Below, piece after piece: positions 44,190 through 55,944 of a stretch of 64,000 nucleotides of DNA; the stretch's first letter is position 1, and each line of letters opens with the position of its first letter. Source of the stretch: Candidatus Thiodiazotropha sp. LNASS1 (GTDB taxonomy: Bacteria; Pseudomonadota; Gammaproteobacteria; Chromatiales; Chromatiaceae); contig NZ_OZ156465.1 in assembly GCF_964212655.1 (NCBI RefSeq), positions 3,472,001-3,536,000 on the forward strand, written 5' to 3'. The notes below the pieces were generated by a model. That model was not told the origin of the DNA. It did not search any database and saw only the letters and a list, made by a program, of their open reading frames with translations. Made by a program: the position numbers and the translations under genes.

Positions 44190-44858
44190 TTAGAACTCAA
44201 ACACCACGGGTACCGGTGCATTGATCAACGGTGACAGCTCCGTTTCCAAAATGCTCTCTTCCTGAAAGATCTTATCGGCATGCCGGGTGATCAGCATGCA
44301 CTCCATCACCGGTGCCGTGCCGACGACGACAAACAGTCGCCCGCCAACATTCAGCTGTTGCCGGAAGATTTCAGCCTGTTGACTGGTGGGTAGGGAGCCG
44401 GTGACGGCTATCGCGTCAAAAGGCCCCTCTTCCAGCGGGTCGGCAAGGGCATCTCCGTTGATCAGGGTGATATTTCGAATACCTTGCTGTCCGAGTTTCT
44501 CTTTGGCACTCTCGGTAAATTCGTTGTGGATGTCGATGGAGACGACCTCTTGAGCCAGGTTTGCCAGGCAGGCTGTGAGGTAACCGCTGCCGGTACCCAC
44601 TTCCAGTACCTTGTCAGTCGGTTGGATGGCCAGGGCCTGCATCAATTTGGCTTCGATTCGGGGGAACATCATTTGCTGCCCCTGTCCGATGGGGACCTCG
44701 ATATCGGCATATGCCAGATCCCGGTAGGATTGCGGAACATAATGTTCCCGTGGAAGAGATTCCATCAACGAGAGTACGCGCGGATCGAGTACCTCCCAGG
44801 GACGGATCTGCTGTTCCACCATGTTGAATCGTGCTTTCTCGAAGCTGCTTGCCATCAT
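44190..44858 (-). CDS. PCMT-family protein-L-isoaspartate methyltransferase-like protein
   Basis: A 222-residue SAM-dependent methyltransferase of the protein-L-isoaspartate O-methyltransferase family. The N-terminal block FEKARFNMVEQQIRPWEVLD is that of the proteobacterial subgroup rather than classical Pcm. The SAM motif is VLEVGTGSGYLTACLANLAQ, and the family's post-SAM region IGQGQQMMFPRIEAKLMQAL sits upstream of it. It is cytoplasmic. Whether it repairs isoaspartate or has another substrate is uncertain. Confidence 0.88.
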   Translation of the reverse strand: MMASSFEKARFNMVEQQIRPWEVLDPRVLSLMESLPREHYVPQSYRDLAYADIEVPIGQGQQMMFPRIEAKLMQALAIQPTDKVLEVGTGSGYLTACLANLAQEVVSIDIHNEFTESAKEKLGQQGIRNITLINGDALADPLEEGPFDAIAVTGSLPTSQQAEIFRQQLNVGGRLFVVVGTAPVMECMLITRHADKIFQEESILETELSPLINAPVPVVFEF

Positions 44859-45189
44859 GAAAATATCCTGGTTTTTAATATGGTTTAATGCGGCAGAGAA
44901 TTAAGACTACGTATTTTATTACCTCCGGGCAAGATTCTCCTGAGCGATTTTATCCGATCAGGCGGGCCAGACACCGTCACTCTGTGGGGTATTTCGATAC
45001 AGGTATCTGACCTCCGGATTGAATGGCCGGCTCTATTTGTCGAGCTAACTTGCTGTTTATAAAACTTATCTTGTAACGTGGTCGGCTGGCTTGGAATGAT
45101 CGCCGCCATCACTGCGCTTGTTCTGTCTAACCGCCATCCGATTAATCTTGGTTCACCGCTGTGGAATCGGGTTATACTGCGCGAATTGG
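44859..45189. other. Gap upstream of the TPP riboswitch
   Basis: About 330 bp containing the divergent promoters of the PCMT-type gene and of thiC. A TATACT near 45173 is a possible -10 element for thiC. Nothing else was recognised. Confidence 0.4.
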
Positions 45190-47901
<2,712 letters not shown>

Positions 47902-47902
<1 letters not shown>

Positions 47903-48166
47903 GGCCTGTTAACACTAATCCAATACACCCTGCTGGGGCTGATTTTGTGCCCAGCAAGGCAGAATGAGCGTAGTGTAGTTATTCTACATGAGCGAATGAT
48001 AACGCCGCTGGGGGCGAAAACAGCCCCAGCCCTTCGGGTTGTGCCTGAAAAAGCGCCACTCGGCGTTGCTCGTCGCTCATTTGGAATAACCAAACCTCTC
48101 TCCTCGCGCCTTGATTGGCGCTTTTTCAGACACAACAGGGCGCATTGGATTAGTGTTAACAGGCCC
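47902..48166. repeat. 265-bp inverted-repeat element, copy 2 (MITE-like)
   Basis: It has the same length as copy 1 but the opposite internal orientation: the CTGGGGCTG hairpin comes first, then the GCCTGAAAAAGCGCC hairpin. TA borders lie at 47900-47901 and 48167-48168. Like copy 1 it sits in the stop codon of the preceding gene, here rsuA. Differences from copy 1 are scattered, including a changed arm in the first hairpin. No ORF is credible inside. Confidence 0.85.
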
Positions 48167-48168
48167 TA

Positions 48169-48186
48169 GGGCCTGTTAACAGGACC
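48169..48186. repeat. Minimal 18-bp unit next to copy 2
   Basis: GGGCCTGTTAACAGGACC directly follows copy 2 after a shared TA and is itself followed by TA. It equals the two element tips joined at GTTAAC with nothing between, a palindrome with one mismatch. Confidence 0.6.
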
Positions 48187-48298
48187 TAACCATCTGCTGC
48201 TCACTTCTCTAATCCCCGGTTTACCATTGTGGATTAAAGTTCCAGTAAGGGTCGGCCGATCCTATATCAAGTCAACCTGCTTACGGGCAGGTCTTCGT

Positions 48299-48430
48299 AT
48301 GCGGAATAATAAGGACAATGACCTGATGTTTCCTATCATTGTTAACCGCCTGAGACGGCGGATAATTTCAGGAACTGATGACCAGGCGCTGAAAGACTCG
48401 GCCGCTGCATATCTCATTGAGTATTTATGA
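48299..48430 (+). CDS. Doubtful 43-residue ORF
   Basis: ATG with AGG about eight bases upstream; the product MRNNKDNDLMFPIIVNRLRR continues as a helical tail ending AAYLIEYL. It lies just before the PAS-GGDEF-EAL gene. Weak evidence only. Confidence 0.3.
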   Translation: MRNNKDNDLMFPIIVNRLRRRIISGTDDQALKDSAAAYLIEYL

Positions 48431-48464
48431 CTACGATATAAAGTGTTTTACGAGAGGTAAGGTC

Positions 48465-50576
48465 GTGCAGGGGAAGGGGTCAACAGAGGCGCTGCAGACA
48501 GGGGTCTTTAGCCAGAGTGATCTGGTGCAGCTGCAGGAAGTGATCGACGCTTGCGATGTTGGGCTCTGCCTCATAAACACCGATCGCCGGGTGGTTGCCT
48601 GGAATCGACATCTATCTGACATTACCGGAAAGACGGATCAAGAGGCGCTAACCGAACCGCTGGAAGAGCTTATCCCACAGCTGGCCGGACCCCGTTTCTC
48701 TAAAATGGTGCACACTGCAGCGCAGGTGCCTCAATCCGATAGATCGCTGCAGGCCTATTTCTCCCTCTCCGGTTCCCGCCACCTGTTCAGAATCGATGAG
48801 AATTGTTTTATTCGGGTCAGTGTCAAGCCGCTGATGATGCACCCGGGCTACTGTCTGGTGCAGATCAGTGAAATCGACTCAACACTGGCTCAACGGGATA
48901 AGCTGACTACGAACACCCTAGCGGAACAGCGGACTCGTGCGATGCTTTCATCTGTGGAAGATGCTGTCATTCTGCTCGATGCCTCTGGCAGGGTCGAATT
49001 TGCCAATCTGGCTGCGGAAGGGATGACAGGCTATTCCAACCGGCAGATGACGGGACGTCGATTGACAGAGGTGTATCGGGTTTTCGACGAGTCGGATACG
49101 GAGAAAAAACCGCTTCCATTTGAAAAGATCGTCGACAGCGAGGGACGTCAGCTGGTATTGATGCACAGAGAGGGCTTGAGTCTGCCGGTACAGCAATCGA
49201 TTACCAGTCTCAGGGATGAAGCGGGGAATCTGGAGAGTATCGTGCTGGTTTTCAAAGACACCAGTCAATCAAGAAAACTGGCGGCGCAGTTGAGCTGGCA
49301 ATCGAGTCATGATCCGGTAACCCGGCTCTACAACAGAACCGAATTTGATCGTCAATTGACCGGTTTGTTGGAGCAGCCTGCGATAGAGGATTGTGTGCAT
49401 TGCCTGCTCTATCTCGATATCGACCGCTTCAAGATCGTCAATGATAACTGTGGCCATGCCGCAGGGGATGAATTGCTGCGTCAACTGGCCAGTCTGATCA
49501 AACGTTCCATCCGTAACAGCGATCTGCTGGCCAGATTGGGCGGAGATGAGTTCGGCATACTGTTGACACAGTGTTCCGTTGAGGCGGCTGAACGTATCGC
49601 GGACAGCATTCGCCTTTCAATCCAGGGTTTTCGCTTTGTCTATGGAGATAAGAGCTTTTCGCAAAGTGTCAGTATCGGCATGGTACCGATAGACAATCAG
49701 AGCAATAATCCGGAACAGATTTTGAGTTTGGCGGATTCAGCCTGCTTCTCCGCCAAGGAGGAGGGCAGGAACAAAATCCATATCTACGATCCTCTTGGGA
49801 GTTCTGCCGCCAGGCGGCACGGTGAAGCGAAATGGGTAACCCATATCCGCAGTGCGCTGGATGAAGACCGCTTCACGCTCTATGTGCAGCCTATTATATC
49901 GATCAACAACAATGCAGCAGAGCATGTGGAAGTATTGATACGCATGTTGGATGAGTCGGGTGAATTGATTCTTCCACGGGCCTTTATTCCAGCGGCGGAA
50001 AGGTTCGGCCTGATGCCGAATGTGGACCGCTGGGTGATCGATCGACTTATACGCTATATAGTCGATAACCGGGAGGTGTGTCTCGCGGCGGGACGGCGTT
50101 ACTTTATCAATTTGTCGGGCCACTCTTTATGTGACGAGGATGTCCTGCAGATGATCCTGGACAGAATTAAACGTTATGACATTCCAAAGGGGATGCTCTG
50201 TTTCGAAGTCACTGAAACCGCGGCCATATCCAATCTGACTTCAGCCGAGCACTTCATGCGCACGCTGCAGCGAATCGGCTGCGAATTTGCCCTGGACGAT
50301 TTCGGCAGCGGCCTCTCATCTTTCAGCTATCTCAAGCATCTGCCGGTGGAATATCTGAAGATAGACGGGGCGTTCGTCAAAGAGATGCTCGATAACCTAA
50401 TCGATGATTCGATGGTGGATGCTATCAATCGGATCGGGCATATCATGGGATTGGAGACCATTGCGGAGTTTGTGGAAAACGACAGCGTTTTGCATCGCCT
50501 GAAGGATATCGGAATCGATTACGCCCAGGGCTATGGCATCTGCCGGCCATACCCTATCGAGAAACTCTTCGAGTAG
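48465..50576 (+). CDS. PAS-PAS-GGDEF-EAL c-di-GMP signalling protein
   Basis: A protein of about 703 residues. The GTG at 48465 is chosen because AGAGGTAAG precedes it; an in-frame TTG at 48417 would add 16 residues. Two PAS-like domains (about 15-125 and 140-260) precede GGDEF, with an intact GGDEF at 359-363 and the I-site RNSD five residues before it. The EAL domain keeps the catalytic Glu in VEVLIRM, an Asn in NLSGHSL, FEVTETAAI and LDDFGSGLSSFSYLKHLPVE. Both synthesis and hydrolysis of c-di-GMP thus look possible. No membrane segment is visible. Confidence 0.9.
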   Translation: MQGKGSTEALQTGVFSQSDLVQLQEVIDACDVGLCLINTDRRVVAWNRHLSDITGKTDQEALTEPLEELIPQLAGPRFSKMVHTAAQVPQSDRSLQAYFSLSGSRHLFRIDENCFIRVSVKPLMMHPGYCLVQISEIDSTLAQRDKLTTNTLAEQRTRAMLSSVEDAVILLDASGRVEFANLAAEGMTGYSNRQMTGRRLTEVYRVFDESDTEKKPLPFEKIVDSEGRQLVLMHREGLSLPVQQSITSLRDEAGNLESIVLVFKDTSQSRKLAAQLSWQSSHDPVTRLYNRTEFDRQLTGLLEQPAIEDCVHCLLYLDIDRFKIVNDNCGHAAGDELLRQLASLIKRSIRNSDLLARLGGDEFGILLTQCSVEAAERIADSIRLSIQGFRFVYGDKSFSQSVSIGMVPIDNQSNNPEQILSLADSACFSAKEEGRNKIHIYDPLGSSAARRHGEAKWVTHIRSALDEDRFTLYVQPIISINNNAAEHVEVLIRMLDESGELILPRAFIPAAERFGLMPNVDRWVIDRLIRYIVDNREVCLAAGRRYFINLSGHSLCDEDVLQMILDRIKRYDIPKGMLCFEVTETAAISNLTSAEHFMRTLQRIGCEFALDDFGSGLSSFSYLKHLPVEYLKIDGAFVKEMLDNLIDDSMVDAINRIGHIMGLETIAEFVENDSVLHRLKDIGIDYAQGYGICRPYPIEKLFE

Positions 50577-51032
50577 GCGGGTTCAGCACACAACTATCGC
50601 TTCACCTATAGTCCTTCCCGGCTGCCCACTTTATTCAGTTACCTGATTACTCACAATACTCAGCCGCCGATCAGGTGATCGTGATCTTTGCAAACAAGCC
50701 GCAAATACTCGCCAAATAGTTCTAAGTCCGTAAATGAACGCAAATCTATCTATTAACTCTCCAACAAAGTTGATTGGATGGACCCAATCCTGCAGTTTAT
50801 GCAACACCCTTTTCCGATTGAGTGTGTCACGAGACCTGTGATGACTGTCTCACCTAAGCTTTTGGATTAAACCGCTAAGAATGTGTCTATTCGCGTATAT
50901 TTGCGGATTATTAATATTATGCGTCAATTTGCGGCCTGCATTCACAGCACCCTCAGTGACGGAGAAGTAGGCTAAAGCAGATAGTTGAGCATGATGGGTA
51001 ATCGGGTTGCTCTTTACGTAAACAGTTTCGGG
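50577..51032. other. Gene-free stretch
   Basis: About 450 AT-rich bases between the convergent c-di-GMP protein and rapA. No terminator with a clear T-run and no small ORF with a ribosome site was seen. Confidence 0.45.
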
Positions 51033-53906
51033 TCACAACGTGACAATCAGGCGCACTGCATCCAGACGAACCCTGGTGGCCTGCAGATGCTTGTGTAGTG
51101 CAAGGCCCTGATCCTGCATCAGGCGGATCTCCTCCTCGCGTATCCCCGGGTTGTGTTTTCTGAGTGCCATCATCCGTTGAATCTCTTCCGTGTAGTGCTC
51201 CATCATTCCATTGACGGCACTGTTTTTAAGCGGCTCCATGCTGCGATGAGCGGCGGTTTCAGTTTCTTTGACCATTGCTCTTATTTGTTGACGGTAGCTA
51301 TCGATGACCGGTAGCAGGGTCTGTGTCTCCAGGGGCTGGGCATTCTCCAGCAGATCGTCGCAAGCGATCAGTTGATCCCATCTCTTGCCGTTGGCATCGA
51401 GCATGATGCGGATCAGTGTCGGTGGCAGGAAACGGGCGACATGCAGTTTGCGCGGAGCCAGACACTCGACCACGAACAGGGACTCCAACAGAAGCTGTCC
51501 CGCTTTCAGTTTGGCGTGCTTGCAGGCGAGAGCGGTGCTGTTACCGGTCTGCTGACCGATGACATGTTCCATAGCCCCGCTGACCAGGGGATGTTCCCAG
51601 GTCAACAGTTGACGCTCCTCATGGGCAAGGGCATCGCTGCGACTGTAGGTCACCGTCATCCCCTCGCTTGGCAGGCCAGGCAGCTGGCCCGCGATAACCT
51701 GTTCCCCGGGACGCAGAATAAAGCCTGACCCCAGCTCCTCTGTGTCGATGTTGTAACTGTTGAACAGTTGCTCGAGATAGTCGCGAAGATGATGAGATCG
51801 GTCTTGCGCACGCAGCTCCTTGACCAGCCAGCTGGCAGTGGGCTCACGGCAGGCACCCAACTCCAGCAGATGGTCGCGACCCTGTTGCAGGCGCTGTTGG
51901 GTCACCGTCCTGAGTTGTCGGGTCTGTTCCAGGAGCCGTTCCAGATTGCCTTCCCCGCCGATATCCTCCAGTGATTCCCATAGTACCGGACTGAGCTGTT
52001 TGTACAGTTCATGGGCGCCAGGCACCGGGTGGCTAAAGGCATCCAATCCATCCCTGTACCAATGCAGCAGTATCGATTGCGGGCCCGGTTCCAGATAGGG
52101 GAGATGAATCTGTACGGTCTCTTTCTGGCCGATCCGGTCGAGTCTGCCAATACGTTGCTCCAAAAGATCCGGATCGAGAGGGAGGTCGAAGAGGATCAGG
52201 TGGTGGGCGAATTGAAAGTTGCGACCCTCGCTCCCGATCTCGGAGCAGATCATCAGTCTGGCCCCCTCCGGGTCGGCGAACCAGGCTGCCGATCGATCAC
52301 GCTCGATGATGCTCATCCCCTCGTGAAACAGGGCGGCACCGATCCCGGTCTGTACCCGGATAGCCTCCTGCAGCTCGATGGCAGTCTCGGCATGGGCGCA
52401 GATCAGCAGGTATTTCCTGGAAACATGTTGCTTCAACTGTTCGATCACCCATGCAACCCGGGGATCGACAAGCCACCAGGCGGGGTGTCCCCGGTCGGCA
52501 TGTAAACGTTCAGGGGTGAGGCACAGTTCCGGTGGAACATCGCTTTCTGTCCCTGCCCCCTCATATTCCACAGGCAAGGGTAGTGGGTAGTTGTGCAACT
52601 CCCGTTTGGGGAAGCCGCTAACACCGACACGGGTGTTTCGAAACAGCACCCGGCCGGTACCGTGTCGATCAAGTAGCATTGAAATCAGGGTTTCCCTGGC
52701 CGTATTCCGCTGCTCTTCATCGGCATCGCTCTCTTCGAGCAGAGTAAGGAGGGGCTGTTGTTCACTCTCGTCCAGGATATCCCACAGTTGACTTGCAGCC
52801 GCCTTCGATATCCTGTTGTGTCGGAGTAGTTGCTCTACCGCCTCTGCAACAGGCTGGTAGTGGTGCTCCTCCTCCTGAAAGGCCTGCAAATCATAGTAGC
52901 GATCCGGATCGAGCAGTCGCAGACGGGCAAAGTGTCCTGCCCGCCCCAACTGTTCCGGCGTGGCGGTCAGAAGCAGTACTCCCGGTGTTTTAAGCGCCAG
53001 GGCCTCAACCAGTAGATACTCGGCACTGGGATCGTCGGCGGACCAGGTCAGATGGTGTGCCTCGTCCACAATCAGCATATCCCAGCCACCATCCAGGGCC
53101 TGGCTGAGGCGTTGAGTATTGTGATGAAAAAGATCAAGGCTGCAGAGCACCAGCTGTTCAGCGTGGAAGGGGTTGTCGGCCTGTCCGGAATCCTGGATGG
53201 CCTGGCAGGTCTCTTCATCGAATATGCGGAACTTGAGATTGAAACGTCGCAACAGTTCCACCAGCCATTGGTGTACCAGGGGGTCCGGAACCAGGATCAG
53301 GGCTCGGCATGTGCGCCCTGTCATGAGTTGATGATGCAGTATCAGGCAGGCCTCGATGGTTTTGCCAAGTCCCACCTCGTCGGCCAGCAATACCCGTGGA
53401 TTTGGCCGGTTGGCCACTTCGTGGGCGATGTACAGTTGATGAGGGATCAGATCGATCCTGGGTCCGCCCAGGCCGAGTATGGGGGACTGCAGGTGTCGTC
53501 CGAACCGGCGCAGTGTGTGATAGCGCAGATTGAACCAGTGGGGTGGATCGATCTGGCCCGCGGAGAGGCGTTGCTGGGGTTGGTCGATACGCAGTGAGTC
53601 GTTCAGATCCGCTTCTGCCAGTGTGGTCTGCCTGCCGGTCTGATCTTCTCCCAGATAGTTCAGGCAGCCTTTCTTCTCGATCACGCGGGAGACCAGCAGC
53701 GTGTCGCCATTACGGCTTTCAACCCTGTCTCCGACCGAAAAGGCGACCCGTGTCAGGGGAGCCCCTTGTCGGGCGTAGACCCGGGTTTCTCCCACTGCGG
53801 GAAAATGGATGGAGACTGTGCGTCCTTGGCACTCAACGACACTGCCCAAACCCAGCTCCGATTCGCTATCACTGATCCAGCGCTGGCCGGGTAAGAAAAC
53901 TGGCAT
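51033..53906 (-). CDS. rapA: RNA polymerase-associated ATPase RapA (HepA)
   Basis: A 957-residue Swi2/Snf2-type ATPase that recycles RNA polymerase. The start at 53906 (MPVFLPGQRWISDSESELGLG) is the standard RapA N-terminus; the longer frame adds 84 non-homologous residues. Tudor-like N-terminal domains (about 1-110) precede Walker A LLADEVGLGKTIEACLI and the DEAH box VDEAHHLTW. The second helicase lobe has GSEGRNFQFAHHLILFDLP and RIGRLDRIGQ. The C-terminal RapA domain fills the rest. Length and order match E. coli RapA (968 residues). Confidence 0.96.
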   Translation of the reverse strand: MPVFLPGQRWISDSESELGLGSVVECQGRTVSIHFPAVGETRVYARQGAPLTRVAFSVGDRVESRNGDTLLVSRVIEKKGCLNYLGEDQTGRQTTLAEADLNDSLRIDQPQQRLSAGQIDPPHWFNLRYHTLRRFGRHLQSPILGLGGPRIDLIPHQLYIAHEVANRPNPRVLLADEVGLGKTIEACLILHHQLMTGRTCRALILVPDPLVHQWLVELLRRFNLKFRIFDEETCQAIQDSGQADNPFHAEQLVLCSLDLFHHNTQRLSQALDGGWDMLIVDEAHHLTWSADDPSAEYLLVEALALKTPGVLLLTATPEQLGRAGHFARLRLLDPDRYYDLQAFQEEEHHYQPVAEAVEQLLRHNRISKAAASQLWDILDESEQQPLLTLLEESDADEEQRNTARETLISMLLDRHGTGRVLFRNTRVGVSGFPKRELHNYPLPLPVEYEGAGTESDVPPELCLTPERLHADRGHPAWWLVDPRVAWVIEQLKQHVSRKYLLICAHAETAIELQEAIRVQTGIGAALFHEGMSIIERDRSAAWFADPEGARLMICSEIGSEGRNFQFAHHLILFDLPLDPDLLEQRIGRLDRIGQKETVQIHLPYLEPGPQSILLHWYRDGLDAFSHPVPGAHELYKQLSPVLWESLEDIGGEGNLERLLEQTRQLRTVTQQRLQQGRDHLLELGACREPTASWLVKELRAQDRSHHLRDYLEQLFNSYNIDTEELGSGFILRPGEQVIAGQLPGLPSEGMTVTYSRSDALAHEERQLLTWEHPLVSGAMEHVIGQQTGNSTALACKHAKLKAGQLLLESLFVVECLAPRKLHVARFLPPTLIRIMLDANGKRWDQLIACDDLLENAQPLETQTLLPVIDSYRQQIRAMVKETETAAHRSMEPLKNSAVNGMMEHYTEEIQRMMALRKHNPGIREEEIRLMQDQGLALHKHLQATRVRLDAVRLIVTL

Positions 53907-54075
53907 TTGGGTATGATCCTGGCAAAAAGAGGCAGATGATATCATTTCACTGTTTTTGATCCAGTGCGACCATGTCTGTTCGTGCGGCCTGTGGATGGTA
54001 TTGGGGCGGGAAAAGACTTGAGTCTGGGCGGCGGCTGGGAATAATAGTCCGACGACAAACTGAGTATGGTGAATT

Positions 54076-54603
54076 GTGGAAAAGAAGTTTGAAAAGATTC
54101 TCTGGAGCAGCCGGCTTGTAGTCCTGGCTGCCGTTGTGGCAAGCATGGCTGCGGCCATCGCAATGTTCTATATGGCTTCGGTGGACGCTGTTTACATGAT
54201 CTCTCACCTCGGAGATTATGCCTCCCCTTCGCTGAGTGCAGAGCAACGGATCGATTTACGATCCTCCACTGTTACCCATGTGGTGGAGATTGTGGACGGT
54301 TATCTGTTGGCGACGGTGCTACTGATCTTCTCCCTCGGCCTATATGAACTGTTCATCAGTAAAATCGATTACGCCGAGAACTCTGAGAGCGCCTCGAATG
54401 TTCTGATGATCACCAGTCTGGACGATCTCAAAAGCCGACTGGCGAAGGTCGTGATGATGATTCTGGTGGTGCGCTATTTTGAGTTTGCGCTGAGCATGGA
54501 ATTCTCCACACCGATGGATCTCCTGCAATTTGCGGGTGGCATTGCTCTGCTTGGATTGGCGCTTTATCTGGCCCATTTGTCAGACAAGGATGGTGCCCAT
54601 TGA
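54076..54603 (+). CDS. yqhA: YqhA/UPF0114 inner-membrane protein
   Basis: A 175-residue membrane protein of the UPF0114 family with four hydrophobic segments. Family landmarks are EKILWSSRLVVLAAVVASM, VEIVDGYLLATVLLIFSLGL, YELFISKID and LKSRLAKVVMMILVVRYFE. The start is a GTG. The function is unknown. It is divergent from rapA by 170 bp. Confidence 0.9.
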   Translation: MEKKFEKILWSSRLVVLAAVVASMAAAIAMFYMASVDAVYMISHLGDYASPSLSAEQRIDLRSSTVTHVVEIVDGYLLATVLLIFSLGLYELFISKIDYAENSESASNVLMITSLDDLKSRLAKVVMMILVVRYFEFALSMEFSTPMDLLQFAGGIALLGLALYLAHLSDKDGAH

Positions 54604-54847
54604 TTTGCCTGAGCTTTGTAACAAGTTGATTAATAAATGGAATTTCATGACAGTGAGTGTGTCATTAAGTTGTCGTCAATGGGGTAAAGTGTGTTGTGAT
54701 TTAATGTAAACTAACCTGATTGATAATTGTCTTTGATAGCCAATGGTGGTCTATTTACTTTATAATCCGCCGGGTTTAAGGGAAGGGTGATACTGTTCCC
54801 TCCAGGTGTGTAAGTGATAACTGTTTGAATTTAGAGGATAATACCTG

Positions 54848-55171
54848 ATGAATAAGATGAAGATGATGCTGCTGGCAACCAGCGCGACAGTTCTGTCTCT
54901 GGGCGCCGTGGCAACTGCTAGCGCTGATCCTGTGGCACTTGCGACTCAACGTGGCTGCATGGCCTGCCACCAGCTTGAAACCAAGGTAGTCGGACCTGCT
55001 TATAAAGAGGTCGCTGCCAAGTATAAGGGCCAGGAAGGCGCCGCCGAGATGCTGGCCGCAAAGGTTAAGGCAGGCGGATCCGGTGTATGGGGTCCTGTAC
55101 CCATGCCGCCTAATGCGCATGTCAGTGATGAAGACATCAAGGTCATCGTCGACTGGCTGTTGACGCTCTGA
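54848..55171 (+). CDS. Monoheme class I cytochrome c
   Basis: A 107-residue periplasmic cytochrome with a signal peptide cut near ASA-DPV. The heme site is Cys37-x2-Cys40-His41 (CMACH), and Met86 in GPVPMPPN is the probable distal ligand. Size and motif fit the c551/c552 (c8) type small electron carriers. A strong intrinsic terminator follows directly, so the gene is monocistronic. It may carry electrons between periplasmic oxidoreductases and a terminal oxidase or reductase. Confidence 0.92.
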   Translation: MNKMKMMLLATSATVLSLGAVATASADPVALATQRGCMACHQLETKVVGPAYKEVAAKYKGQEGAAEMLAAKVKAGGSGVWGPVPMPPNAHVSDEDIKVIVDWLLTL

Positions 55172-55201
55172 TCCAGTACATCCATCCAAATTGGATGTCG
55201 G

Positions 55202-55237
55202 AAAAGCGCCTGCTCCAGTGTCAGGCGCTTTTTTTTT
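55202..55237 (+). terminator. Intrinsic terminator of the cytochrome c gene
   Basis: An 11-bp perfect stem AAAAGCGCCTG/CAGGCGCTTTT with a 9-nt loop, running into nine T residues, 30 bp after the stop. Confidence 0.93.
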
Positions 55238-55455
55238 GTACAAATAATCAGAAATTGCGATCTATCGGATGGGTCAAATGACGCGTCTTGTGTCAAATGG
55301 CCTATAAATGCCATGAATTGACATAATTCACTTCGATTTGGATTGCCTTGGGGTAGGCATTGATGTCATTCTCGTCAGCCTTTGAGTCAGCCATATACGG
55401 CTACTTCCGTCGAAGATTGATTGAAGATAGTGATACGCACGAGGAGTTCAGCAAG

Positions 55456-55941
55456 ATGTCCTGTTTCAAACGTTTTTCTCTAGTCGGATTGTTTCTCATC
55501 TGTGCCGGTCAGGCAGCTGTCGCGGGCAATGTCGCTGATGGCATTATGGTGGACGATCCCTATGTCAGGGCTGTTCCGCCGGGTCAGCCGAACTCTGCAT
55601 CTTTCATGGGTTTGCACAATATGGGTAAAGCGGGGAGTGCCTTGACGGCTGCCAGCAGTCCTGCCGCTGAAGTGGTGGAGTTGCATACCCATACAATGGA
55701 AGAGGGAATGATGCGTATGCGCAAGGTGGAGAAGATTGATCTGCCTGCCGGCGAGATGGTCAAGTTGCAGCCCGGTGGGCTGCATTTGATGCTGATCGGT
55801 CTGAAGCAGAAACTGGTCCCGGATGCGAAGGTGTCGTTGACCCTGACCTTCGAGGATGGATCGAGCCTGCAAGTGGATACCCCGGTGCGTAAATTGCAGA
55901 TGCGTATGAAACAGGATGGCCAACAGGGCCATATGCATTGA
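55456..55941 (+). CDS. PCuAC copper chaperone
   Basis: A 161-residue periplasmic copper chaperone (DUF461) that loads Cu(I) into cytochrome c oxidase. The start at 55456 begins a signal peptide (MSCFKRFSLVGLFLICAGQA); a longer frame from 55360 is unlikely. The copper motif is present: the HTHTMEEG His/Met group, then Met in LPAGEMVKLQPGGLHLML with the closing His-x-Met. A C-terminal His/Met tail (GHMH) could bind more metal. The HIT-type gene follows after 3 bp. Confidence 0.9.
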   Translation: MSCFKRFSLVGLFLICAGQAAVAGNVADGIMVDDPYVRAVPPGQPNSASFMGLHNMGKAGSALTAASSPAAEVVELHTHTMEEGMMRMRKVEKIDLPAGEMVKLQPGGLHLMLIGLKQKLVPDAKVSLTLTFEDGSSLQVDTPVRKLQMRMKQDGQQGHMH

Positions 55942-55944
55942 TAG

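Noticed and set aside
53052-53597. Plus-strand 181-codon frame opposite rapA
   Set aside because: Lies wholly within rapA on the other strand, with no ribosome site.
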